This document shows, in pieces, positions 7,954-13,688 of a stretch of 34,257 nucleotides of DNA (positions are counted from its first letter, which is position 1; each line of letters starts with the position of its first letter). A program made the position numbers and the translations under genes. The stretch covers positions 1 through 34,257 of the forward strand of contig PHAH01000001.1 in NCBI GenBank assembly GCA_002841655.1, written 5' to 3'. The stretch is from Candidatus Falkowbacteria bacterium HGW-Falkowbacteria-2. Lineage in GTDB: Bacteria; Patescibacteriota; Patescibacteriia; Patescibacteriales; UBA12465. The notes beneath the pieces are model-generated. The model made no database searches. It was not told the origin of the DNA and worked only from the letters and a program-made list of their open reading frames with translations.

Positions 7954-8051
7954 TTGACTCTGTAATCAAAAATGATGCAATTAAATTGTCGATTCCGTTT
8001 CTGAGCCCTGAATCCATTATCAAATAAGCACCCTTTCGGGTGCTTATTTTT
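7954..8051 (+). repeat. Degenerate third copy of the promoter-body-hairpin unit
   Basis: It has TTGACT (7954-7959), then a body TGTCGATTCCGTTTCTGAG matching unit A, then the AAATAAGCACCC-TTTC hairpin (8022-8049) followed by TTTTTA. The -10 box is lost (CAATTA where units A and B have TATAAT). Antisense to this unit is the tmRNA-like motif mentioned under the tRNA-like element. Confidence 0.5.
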
Positions 8052-8074
8052 ATGCTGAAGTTCTATAAGACCAA

Positions 8075-8102
8075 TTGACAAAGCGTGGCTTAATGTTATG
8101 CT
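8075..8102 (+). promoter_or_regulatory. Promoter of the 94-aa protein gene
   Basis: TTGACA (8075-8080), 16-base spacer, TATGCT (8097-8102). It covers the possible upstream start codons of the following frame, which fixes the start at ATG 8129. Confidence 0.7.
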
Positions 8103-8128
8103 TTTCATATCACCAACACACTTTAGTT

Positions 8129-8413
8129 ATGGAAAATAATACCAGCAAGCATCCGCAACATGTCGTTGGTTATGATGGTTCATTTAAGGACTTAGCTGAG
8201 GCTATTGGCACCATGAGCTACGATCAAGTTGCCGTCTTCCTTGGTGAGCTCGCCGCAAACATTCTCGAGCAAGCCATTTCCGACTTAAAAGTACGAAACA
8301 GACCTAAGCTGGCCCAACATTTATTCGCAGCGGCTGGAGAAATCAAAAAAGCTCAAAGTGAAATGGACTCCGCCTGGAAGGTCTGCAAACCGTATATGCC
8401 AAAACAATCTTGA
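8129..8413 (+). CDS. Hypothetical small helical cytoplasmic protein
   Basis: 94 residues from ATG 8129. Earlier starts (TTG 8075, ATG 8093) fall inside the promoter, which settles the choice. After about 15 polar residues (a His-rich NTSKHPQHVV) the protein is predicted helical: an Asp/Glu-containing helix FKDLAEAIG, then AVFLGELAANILEQAISDLK, then KLAQHLFAAAGEIKKAQSEMDSAWKVC. There is no signal peptide or membrane helix. It ends with TGA and a terminator 4 bases later. It sits between the RNA-rich locus and small RNA unit B. The helical hairpin layout suits a small adaptor or regulator, but no family is recognised. Confidence 0.7.
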   Translation: MENNTSKHPQHVVGYDGSFKDLAEAIGTMSYDQVAVFLGELAANILEQAISDLKVRNRPKLAQHLFAAAGEIKKAQSEMDSAWKVCKPYMPKQS

Positions 8414-8417
8414 TAAT

Positions 8418-8439
8418 AAAGGAAGTATTTACTTCCTTT
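8418..8439 (+). terminator. Terminator of the 94-aa protein gene
   Basis: Nine-bp stem AAAGGAAGT/ACTTCCTTT with an ATTT loop and a run of seven T residues. Confidence 0.85.
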
Positions 8440-8444
8440 TTTTA

Positions 8445-8472
8445 TTGACTGCCCTCCCAATAGTGATATAAT
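8445..8472 (+). promoter_or_regulatory. Promoter of candidate small RNA unit B
   Basis: TTGACT (8445-8450), 16-base spacer, TATAAT (8467-8472). It starts immediately after the T-run of the previous terminator. Confidence 0.68.
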
Positions 8473-8478
8473 AATAGT

Positions 8479-8547
8479 GTTAAGTTCGTTCTTGCTCGAA
8501 TCCCGAATAGAATATCAAATAAGCACCCTTTCGGGTGCTTATTTTTA
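8479..8547 (+). ncRNA. Candidate small RNA, unit B (about 70 nt)
   Basis: This is a free-standing unit between two convergent genes. A near-consensus promoter, about 38 nt of body starting GTGTTAAGTTCGTTCTTGC, and the hairpin 8517-8544 with a TTTC loop and T-rich tail. No ORF is present. The promoter -10 region and body are homologous to unit A (7640-7736) and the terminator is identical. Because both neighbours end or start elsewhere with their own signals, this promoter has no other obvious target. The role is unknown; a short regulatory RNA is the simplest reading. Confidence 0.5.
8517..8544 (+). terminator. Terminator hairpin, family copy 3
   Basis: AAATAAGCACCC-TTTC-GGGTGCTTATTT followed by TTTATAT. 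Same stem and loop as 8022-8049. Confidence 0.8.
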
Positions 8548-8582
8548 TATACAAATTCGGTTTGTTTAATCTATTTCTTTTC

Positions 8583-9173
8583 CTATCTCTTTCCCTTCTC
8601 CATCTCACCTTCAACCATCTCTTTGAGGGCGGCTAGGGCGCGGTGAAGGATGACGCGGATGTTGCCTTTTGACTTACCAGTAACAGCCGCGATCTCTTCC
8701 AGGCTGAGGTCGTTTACAAAGCGCAAAATGATCACCTCACGGTATTCTTCTTTAAGAAGGGGCAACTGCTTGCGGATGAGCTCCATGTCGCTCTCTTGGT
8801 CCATATTGGCAGCCAGGTCCTGATTGTCATCAACTACATCAATCGGGTTATTCTCATCATCAAGCGAAACCTCTAGCTTATTCCCACTTTCGCGGTAGTA
8901 GTCGATGATGGAGGTGCGAGCAACCTTATATACTAAAGCGCGCAGAGTGCGGCTATCACTTAGACTGTTTGACTGGATATAGTTCCAGGCTTTAAGGAAG
9001 ATCATGGAAGTGAGATCACGAGCTTCTTCTTCACGCCCAACTTTAAAGTAGACGAAACGATAAACGTCTTCCACGTAGTCATCGTAGACTTTAATAAATG
9101 CCTCCTTATCTCCACTTTTCAGCTGTTGCAACAGTTGCTTGTCCTTGAATTTTTTTATTAGATTGGGGGCCAT
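8583..9173 (-). CDS. RNA polymerase sigma factor, ECF-like sigma-70 family
   Basis: 196 residues from ATG 9173 (MAPNLIKKF); a TTG four codons earlier is weaker. Region 2 spans about 20-90: an acidic YDDYVEDVYRFVYFKVG helix, the EEARDLTSMIFLKAWNYI core-binding and -10 recognition helices, and an LVYKVARTSIIDYYRE helix. An acidic linker (about 105-125) follows. Region 4 (about 135-190) holds the helix-turn-helix PLLKEEYREVIILRFVNDLSLEEIAAVTGKSKGNIRVILHRAL, here read in parts. It directs RNA polymerase to a subset of promoters. The DUF5667 protein lies downstream on the same strand and may act as its partner. The leader carries a promoter and a terminator-like hairpin (9190-9208), so expression may be attenuated. 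Confidence 0.92.
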   Translation of the reverse strand: MAPNLIKKFKDKQLLQQLKSGDKEAFIKVYDDYVEDVYRFVYFKVGREEEARDLTSMIFLKAWNYIQSNSLSDSRTLRALVYKVARTSIIDYYRESGNKLEVSLDDENNPIDVVDDNQDLAANMDQESDMELIRKQLPLLKEEYREVIILRFVNDLSLEEIAAVTGKSKGNIRVILHRALAALKEMVEGEMEKGKR

Positions 9174-9189
9174 GATTATAATCAAAAAT

Positions 9190-9208
9190 AAAGGGAGTAT
9201 TTCCCTTT
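9190..9208 (-). terminator. Terminator-like hairpin in the sigma factor leader (possible attenuator)
   Basis: AAAGGGA/TCCCTTT stem with a 5-base loop, followed on the minus strand by ATTTTTG, about 20 bases after the predicted start and 17 before the ATG. Confidence 0.5.
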
Positions 9209-9235
9209 CGCTAAGATATCTATTTTAACTTCTAT

Positions 9236-9263
9236 ATTCTAGCACAAAAATGCAAAAAAGCAA
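9236..9263 (-). promoter_or_regulatory. Promoter of the sigma factor gene
   Basis: TTGCTT at 9263-9258, 16-base spacer, TAGAAT at 9241-9236, read on the minus strand. Confidence 0.5.
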
Positions 9264-9353
9264 GAAATTTTTACCCCTTTTTGTTGTGTATAATAAGACG
9301 CAAATAGTTATAAATTCGTCACTTTCAGGTGTGAGCGATCTTCTTCCTTGCTA

Positions 9354-9382
9354 TTGACTAATTTAAAGAATAGTGATATGCT
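9354..9382 (+). promoter_or_regulatory. Promoter of the HTH protein gene
   Basis: TTGACT (9354-9359), 17-base spacer, TATGCT (9377-9382). The predicted start near 9389 is followed by the palindrome 9400-9425. Confidence 0.7.
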
Positions 9383-9399
9383 TGGACTAAGTAGCAATT

Positions 9400-9425
9400 T
9401 TAAGTCTACGATATTCTAGACTTAA
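9400..9425. promoter_or_regulatory. Palindromic candidate operator, copy 2 (TTAAGTC-N12-GACTTAA)
   Basis: TTAAGTC (9400-9406) and GACTTAA (9419-9425), 12 bases apart. Arms extend to ten perfect pairs (9399-9408 with 9417-9426). It lies in the 5' leader of the HTH gene, 11 bases after the predicted transcription start. A repressor bound here would block transcription, suggesting autoregulation. The same motif with the same spacing lies at 7599-7624. Confidence 0.62.
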
Positions 9426-9444
9426 ATCATAATATATCAATTAC

Positions 9445-9717
9445 ATGCTCGAGCCATACAAAAGCACTTCCCTCAAAAACCCTCTCTGGTTATCGGTTTC
9501 GGAGGCTGCTAAAATCGGAGGAATAAAAGACAAGACAGTTCGTCGGGCCCTAAAAGCCGAAAGCGGTCTCAAGTTTAAAATTATCAACAACCGCTATCAG
9601 ATTGAACTCGGCTCCCTCGTCGTCTATCTCCACCGCAGCACAAAGCTCAAAAATAAGTTTTTCGAGCATGGCCTTGGACAATATTGGCCGAAGGAAAACG
9701 GCAGAAAAAATAATTAA
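9445..9717 (+). CDS. Small helix-turn-helix DNA-binding protein
   Basis: 90 residues from ATG 9445. Residues 17-60 form an excisionase/MerR-like winged HTH. LSVSEAAKIGGI is helix 1 with the turn, DKTVRRALKAE is the recognition helix with basic residues, and LKFKIINNRYQIELGSLVVYL is the beta-hairpin wing followed by a helix. The tail is basic. It is a probable transcription regulator, small enough to act as a dimer on palindromes. Its leader contains the TTAAGTC-N12-GACTTAA site, which makes it the best candidate for binding that motif and its second copy near 7599. Its stop codon overlaps the stop of the convergent peptidase gene (9714-9717). Confidence 0.78.
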   Translation: MLEPYKSTSLKNPLWLSVSEAAKIGGIKDKTVRRALKAESGLKFKIINNRYQIELGSLVVYLHRSTKLKNKFFEHGLGQYWPKENGRKNN

Positions 9718-10175
9718 CTTCTGACAATAGATTTATATATTCTATACAATTCAAATAAAACAATTAAGCCCGCTGGCAACAAGATGATATATTTTGTCCC
9801 CAGCGGGCTTTTGATATAGGCAAGTATTGTTCCTAGACCCGGGATAATGCCGACAACTTTTCCGATAATCATCTCCTCGTAAACTGGCTCGCCATCTACA
9901 GCTAAATTCGCATCCCCTTTAGTGCGATAGGCGTCGCCGGCTAAAACGATACGATGAGTGATGATATCTTCCCCGCTTTGGAATACGATAATCTCTCCTG
10001 CCTGATACGAACTCTTCTCTTTGGCGATGCAGAGGCTTGAAGTATCAATAGCCGGCTCCATCGATCCAGAGATGTTTGTAAAGAAGCGATACCTTCCCAT
10101 TCCTGATGAAAAAATAATAACTAGGATAGTTAGAAGTAGGTAAGCAGAAACAAAGATTGAATAAGCAATTTTCAT
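9714..10175 (-). CDS. Signal peptidase I, SipW/archaeal (Ser-His) type, second copy
   Basis: 153 residues. N-terminal membrane helix 3-24, catalytic box SGSMEPAI with Ser38, and ITHRI with His74. A His where classical bacterial enzymes have Lys defines the SipW/archaeal/ER subtype. The TKGDAN box follows at about 85-90, then a C-terminal membrane helix (about 128-147). It cleaves signal peptides of exported proteins; SipW-type enzymes typically process TasA-like surface proteins. It is the last gene of a four-gene operon, 9 bases after a TasA/camelysin-like gene, its likely substrate. Confidence 0.9.
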   Translation of the reverse strand: MKIAYSIFVSAYLLLTILVIIFSSGMGRYRFFTNISGSMEPAIDTSSLCIAKEKSSYQAGEIIVFQSGEDIITHRIVLAGDAYRTKGDANLAVDGEPVYEEMIIGKVVGIIPGLGTILAYIKSPLGTKYIILLPAGLIVLFELYRIYKSIVRS

Positions 10176-10184
10176 AAATATAAT

Positions 10185-10739
10185 TTATTCCCACAAACCA
10201 CTCTTAACTAAATTATGGATACGTCTTTCCGCAAATATCCTCTCCCCTTCGGTTCGATATTTGAATTCAAAATCACATTCCTGCCCCTTGAGCTCGACCT
10301 CATCTCCTATGAAGCTAATGACATAAATCCAGGCCTGGTTATCAGAGAGGATTGAATCAAAAGAAAGTGAGGAAAGTGGTCCACTATACTCCTTGTTGAA
10401 GCGACGATTGTATATTTCGATATTTAAGGCCTCGCACAATGGATTGTCTTGTGCCATTAAAGCGGTGAGTCGATAGTTCGTTTTTTCGCCATTAGCCTGA
10501 ATATTAACAGCGCCAATATCGAATCCTCCAGGTTTTAGTCCGGAGGTGTTAAATAGGCTTTCTATTTTATCTGCACTCGACGTCTCACTTACCAGCAAGT
10601 CGAGCGAAACAACTTTAAACTGATTGTCCCTTATCATCCTCTCAGCAAACATATCTGCAGCCGTATAGTCTGTTTGGTTTAAGATTGCATAAAGGAAAAG
10701 ACACCCAAGCGCAGCAAATTTTATCCTAGCGTCAATCAT
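10185..10739 (-). CDS. TasA/camelysin-like exported protein (SipW-type substrate)
   Basis: 184 residues. An N-terminal hydrophobic segment (about 7-20) is followed by a polar mature part. The region from about 68 holds the pattern GLKPGGFDIGAVNIQANG, then NYRLTAL, NPLCEALNIEIYNR and EYSGPLSSLSF. This strand order is shared by TasA/camelysin-like proteins of Parcubacteria. Two Cys (about 101 and 153) could form a disulfide. The start overlaps the end of the upstream peptidase gene by 8 bases (10732-10739), implying translational coupling. It probably forms part of a surface fibre or appendage; the alternative is a short secreted protein of unknown role. Confidence 0.7.
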   Translation of the reverse strand: MIDARIKFAALGCLFLYAILNQTDYTAADMFAERMIRDNQFKVVSLDLLVSETSSADKIESLFNTSGLKPGGFDIGAVNIQANGEKTNYRLTALMAQDNPLCEALNIEIYNRRFNKEYSGPLSSLSFDSILSDNQAWIYVISFIGDEVELKGQECDFEFKYRTEGERIFAERRIHNLVKSGLWE

Positions 10740-11223
10740 GCTTATCTTTTAACTTCAATAATTCATCTAAAACAAACAAAGTGACAGGAATGAGGAGCAA
10801 GGCGATGAATCCTGCTTTAGTCTGACCAAAGGCAACCAAAAAGCCGAGTCTTGGTATCACTGCCTGCACACGACCGACGATTTGTCTGTCGCTAACCTCA
10901 TCTTCATCACTTGTGGCATTAGCATCGCCTTGAGTAATATAATTCTCATTTTGAACATTATCTTTTATAATGCGGTGTGTGATGATGCGGTCTTCTTCGT
11001 TTACAAAGGTAATAATGTCGTTTACCTGGTAGCCTTCCTCTTTCTTGACGATAATAATGTCACCGGTTGAAATTGCAGGCTCCATAGACCCTGATCGAAC
11101 CGAAAAGGTGCGATACTCGCCATAGATGCCAAGATTTGAAACTAATAGATAGGCGGCTAGGAGAAAGATAATGATAAAGCCTAGCCAACTAACAGATTTT
11201 AATATGTAATTTATAATTTTCAT
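10732..11223 (-). CDS. Signal peptidase I, SipW/archaeal (Ser-His) type, first copy
   Basis: 163 residues from ATG 11223 (MKIINYILK). Longer frames exist, but this start opens the membrane helix (about 12-30). RSGSMEPAI carries Ser46, and RIITHRI carries His83, again His instead of the Lys of classical leader peptidases. TQGDANATSDEDE is the conserved Gly-Asp box, and a C-terminal membrane helix lies at about 139-156. Only moderately similar to the copy at 9714-10175, so an older duplication with possible substrate specialisation. It lies between its two candidate substrates and overlaps the second by 8 bases. Confidence 0.92.
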   Translation of the reverse strand: MKIINYILKSVSWLGFIIIFLLAAYLLVSNLGIYGEYRTFSVRSGSMEPAISTGDIIIVKKEEGYQVNDIITFVNEEDRIITHRIIKDNVQNENYITQGDANATSDEDEVSDRQIVGRVQAVIPRLGFLVAFGQTKAGFIALLLIPVTLFVLDELLKLKDKHD

Positions 11224-11285
11224 GGGTAATTGAGAAAGAGCGGCAAATGATATGATAATCATATTATCCGCCGCTCTAATCATTT

Positions 11286-11897
11286 CTATAATTCGCCGTC
11301 AATCTTTTGCACTAAGCGAAAGTTGAGATCGAATCGGACCGAGTCACTTTGCACTTCGTTCCCATAGGCGCTTTGGTCAACTGACCAATGTGCCGTGATA
11401 TTTGCTTCTTCACCAGCCGCTAATACTATTGGCGTCAATTGATTCCATTTTGTACCAAAGAGATCGGCTTGATCAGAACCAAGAAGCGATTGAGCAACTT
11501 CATTGCCGTTTAAAGAAATCTTTAAACTAATGGCCTTGCCCAATTCACCCTCATCATCAACCGCACATGCTGGTTCAGCGAAGGCCTCTTGATCGTTACA
11601 ACCATTATCGGTATTTTCTAGATTCTGTAGTCTGAGTAAAAGTCTGCCTGGTAAAGTGCCGCTGTTTCGCACTACCCAGGTCTTTTCACCGCTGAGCTCA
11701 CTGCTGATACCGATATTATCGATAACAAAGGGTTCGAGCTTATTCCCGTTTGAAGAAACATCAAGATCCATTGTTCCAGCAGAAAATTTGTTGGCGCTGG
11801 TTGTCCTGTTGGCGGTGAAATAGGCATCGGTGCCAAACACGGCTACGCCGGTAACTAAAATAATTAAAAGAACGCTAAAGAGAACTTTCTTATTCAT
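11286..11897 (-). CDS. TasA/camelysin-like surface protein
   Basis: 203 residues. Signal segment 5-22 (VLFSVLLIILVTGVAVFG) is followed by the TDAYFTANRTTSANKFSAG box. This is the usual start of SipW-dependent TasA/camelysin family proteins (A-Y-F-x-D/N-x-x-x-x-x-N-x-F-x-A-G). The mature part is beta-rich with a KTWVVRNSGTLPGRLLLRL strand and GCNDQEAFAEPAC, whose two Cys may bond. In Bacillus such proteins form biofilm fibres after SipW cleavage. First gene of the operon, 62 bases upstream of the first peptidase. Expression passes through a terminator-like hairpin in the leader (11984-11998). Confidence 0.82.
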   Translation of the reverse strand: MNKKVLFSVLLIILVTGVAVFGTDAYFTANRTTSANKFSAGTMDLDVSSNGNKLEPFVIDNIGISSELSGEKTWVVRNSGTLPGRLLLRLQNLENTDNGCNDQEAFAEPACAVDDEGELGKAISLKISLNGNEVAQSLLGSDQADLFGTKWNQLTPIVLAAGEEANITAHWSVDQSAYGNEVQSDSVRFDLNFRLVQKIDGEL

Positions 11898-11983
11898 ACA
11901 ATTTGAGGATAAATTACGGTTAGGAGTAAAGAACGAATCAAAAAAGGGTGCTTCATGTGATTTTAAAGGAGCAAAAAAATACC

Positions 11984-11998
11984 AGCGCGAAACGCGCT
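11984..11998 (-). terminator. Terminator-like hairpin in the TasA/SipW operon leader (possible attenuator)
   Basis: AGCGCG-TTT-CGCGCT followed on the minus strand by GGTA and seven T residues. It sits about 30 nt after the predicted start and 87 bases before the first ATG. A purine-rich AAGGAGGG precedes it without a following start codon. Confidence 0.6.
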
Positions 11999-12035
11999 AA
12001 TATTTTATCCCTCCTTATTTAATTTATTTCACCAT

Positions 12036-12065
12036 ACTATATCACATTGGGCACTCTCTAGGCAA
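12036..12065 (-). promoter_or_regulatory. Promoter of the TasA/SipW operon
   Basis: TTGCCT at 12065-12060, 18-base spacer, TATAGT at 12041-12036, on the minus strand. Confidence 0.55.
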
Positions 12066-12067
12066 AC

Positions 12068-12099
12068 AAAAAAGCACCTGATTCCGTAGGCGCTTTTTT
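12068..12099 (-). terminator. Terminator of the HU gene
   Basis: AAAAAAGC-CCT / AGG-GCTTTTTT stem with one A-C mismatch and an 8-base loop; T-rich on both strands. It lies 26 bases past the HU stop. Confidence 0.8.
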
Positions 12100-12124
12100 G
12101 ATATTTGAGGAAGTCTATTTAAAC

Positions 12125-12406
12125 TTATAAAACAGCATCCTTCACAGCCTTTGCAAGGCGGAACTTAACAACAGTCTTAGCTGGGATTTTGATAGTTTCA
12201 CCAGTTGCAGGATTGCGGCCTTCACGTGCCTTTCTTTTTGCCTTCACTAATTTACCGAAACCAGGAACGAGGCATTCTCCGCTCTTCTTCACTTCTTTGT
12301 AAACGAAAGTAGACATAGTTTCAAAAAAACCGTTGACATCTTTCTTGCTTAAGCCGGTGGCTTCAGCCATGTTGGCGACGAACTGCGCCTTAGTCACTTT
12401 TGACAT
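12125..12406 (-). CDS. HU family histone-like DNA-binding protein
   Basis: 93 residues, a normal HU length. N-terminal helices (KAQFVANMAEATGLSKKDVNGFFETM), then the saddle beta sheet GECLVPGFGKLVKAKRKAR. The DNA-bending arm carries EGRNPATGETIKIPAK with the conserved Asn-Pro that intercalates into the minor groove, and VVKFRLAKAVKDAV closes the fold. It compacts and bends the chromosome as a dimer. It has its own promoter (12590-12618), a leader of about 175 nt that is AT-rich with a GC-rich hairpin-prone part near 12425-12475, and its own terminator. Confidence 0.96.
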   Translation of the reverse strand: MSKVTKAQFVANMAEATGLSKKDVNGFFETMSTFVYKEVKKSGECLVPGFGKLVKAKRKAREGRNPATGETIKIPAKTVVKFRLAKAVKDAVL

Positions 12407-12589
12407 ACGCTTTGCATGGGGCCTTTATTACGAAGCGACGAGCGTGACCGCAAGTCGGCGTAACAAGTAGCCGATTAAAGAATATTTTATTAAAAAATAA
12501 ATATTATAAATAAAGAATAAATCAGTTTAAGGCTTATGTTTATTGAGTATAAATTAACCTCAAATTATTTATCCCCTATTTATATGGTT

Positions 12590-12618
12590 ATTATAACACA
12601 ATAAAAAAATAATGCCAA
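12590..12618 (-). promoter_or_regulatory. Promoter of the HU gene
   Basis: TTGGCA at 12618-12613, 17-base spacer, perfect TATAAT at 12595-12590. Confidence 0.7.
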
Positions 12619-12665
12619 TAAATACAAGGTTTTAGTGATACTAAAAAAGTTGACAAAATAAAAAA

Positions 12666-12689
12666 ACTGACTCCGGTTAAAGAATCAGT
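12666..12689 (-). terminator. Terminator of the outer-membrane-like gene
   Basis: Eight-bp stem ACTGATTC/GAGTCAGT (one U-G pair, minus strand) with an 8-nt loop, followed by a T7 run. Confidence 0.8.
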
Positions 12690-12709
12690 AATTATAGCGT
12701 CCATATTTA

Positions 12710-13546
12710 TTAGAAAATCAGACGGTATAAATTTACGAAATCGACGTTCAACTCAATGAGATCAAGTCTTTGCGCCATCTCTTTTCCATATCGCGCTCGA
12801 TACTGAAGATTAACAAATTCGAAGTATCGATCTTCACGCATGAAGGCAAAAGCGAAGCCGGCACCGAATTCATAGTAGCTGTTTTGACTACCACCATCAT
12901 AGAGATATGCAGCCACTAACTTAGGCTCAAACTGCCAGCGTGGCAACATCACCTTCTTAATCGTTACTTCCGGCAGAACTTTGAAATAGGCTTTGTTCAC
13001 CGCCTTAAAGTTTACCTTGTCGGAAATGAAACCACCTTCTTCAACCCAGGTTCCCGTTCGTTTGGACCAGTACGGGTCTTGATAGCTGATGCCAAACTTG
13101 TAGGATCGAAACCAGCGGTTTTGCTTGTCATTGATATTACCGCCTGTTACAACATAGAGACCGTAGTCATTTTGCCAAGCCTCAGCGCCGCTATTGTTAT
13201 CAACACCGTGGTCACGGAAGAATTTAAAACTGGGATTAAACCAGAATACAAAATTGTGATTAGATGTTAATTCTCCCCACGTATCATAGGAAGCACCGAA
13301 AGCCAACTCCTTAGATTTGTAGGCGTAGTTGTTGAAGTTTACGTCTACAATAACGAAGTTAACGAAGCCACCAAAACGATGGTTGTTGGTCTTGTGCGCA
13401 AGACCGGCCTGGGTGTAGGCGTACATTCCAGATCCGCTCGGATCGGTCAGGTAGCCAACACCGCTGAACTCACCAAGCTCCCAGCGACTTTGCGCGAGAG
13501 ACATAAATGGCAGAGCTAATAAAAGCAAAAGCACTCTTTGTTTCAT
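12710..13546 (-). CDS. Exported beta-barrel-like (outer-membrane-protein-like) protein
   Basis: 278 residues. Signal peptide 1-18: MKQR, then leucines, SLA, then QS, a start typical of Bacteroidetes exported proteins. The mature part is a run of amphipathic beta strands rich in Tyr, Phe, Trp and Asn (FGGFVNFVIVDVNFNNY, YYEFGAGFAFAFM, FEFVNLQYRARYG), with polar turns. It ends in an aromatic C-terminal strand VDFVNLYRLIF with a terminal Phe, the usual outer-membrane-barrel signal. Such a protein is unexpected in a monoderm CPR cell and stands out from its neighbours, suggesting horizontal transfer. It has its own near-consensus promoter and strong terminator. A secreted beta protein not in an outer membrane is the alternative. 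Confidence 0.72.
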   Translation of the reverse strand: MKQRVLLLLLALPFMSLAQSRWELGEFSGVGYLTDPSGSGMYAYTQAGLAHKTNNHRFGGFVNFVIVDVNFNNYAYKSKELAFGASYDTWGELTSNHNFVFWFNPSFKFFRDHGVDNNSGAEAWQNDYGLYVVTGGNINDKQNRWFRSYKFGISYQDPYWSKRTGTWVEEGGFISDKVNFKAVNKAYFKVLPEVTIKKVMLPRWQFEPKLVAAYLYDGGSQNSYYEFGAGFAFAFMREDRYFEFVNLQYRARYGKEMAQRLDLIELNVDFVNLYRLIF

Positions 13547-13604
13547 GATATCTGTTTTTGGGTTGAAAAATATGATTAGTGAAATGAACTAGCGAATAAA
13601 AAAC

Positions 13605-13631
13605 ATTATAACTTAATCGTGATTTTGTCAA
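13605..13631 (-). promoter_or_regulatory. Promoter of the outer-membrane-like gene
   Basis: TTGACA at 13631-13626, 15-base spacer (short), TATAAT at 13610-13605. Confidence 0.6.
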
Positions 13632-13638
13632 TAACAAA

Positions 13639-13661
13639 AGACCGGAATATTACTCCGGTCT
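13639..13661 (-). terminator. Terminator of the AlkD-like gene
   Basis: Eight-bp stem AGACCGGA/TCCGGTCT with a 7-nt loop, followed by TTTTG on the minus strand. It overlaps the -35 side of the next gene's promoter region. Confidence 0.8.
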
Positions 13662-13688
13662 CATATATCCTAATAAGTGATTCTAAAG

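Larger units (their letters stand above)
12407..12709. other. AT-rich HU leader and intergenic region
   Basis: About 300 bases without a gene. It contains the HU promoter, an extremely AT-rich leader (12480-12580), a short GC-rich segment with TAC/GTA and CGGC/GCCG complementary pieces (12425-12475), and the terminator of the next gene at 12666-12689. Nothing else is recognised. Confidence 0.6.

Noticed and set aside
7823..8008. Full one-piece tmRNA starting at an ACGGAATCGACA motif
   Set aside because: It would be only 186 nt, the 5' end pairs with the acceptor worse than an internal segment does, no normal tag frame with a stop is found, and the motif is also explained by the repeated small RNA unit. 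Kept only as a possibility.
7779..8108. 109-codon minus-strand frame
   Set aside because: It runs straight through the T-arm, acceptor-like stem and inverted repeat of the tRNA-like element and has a non-protein-like composition, so it is a by-product of the RNA.
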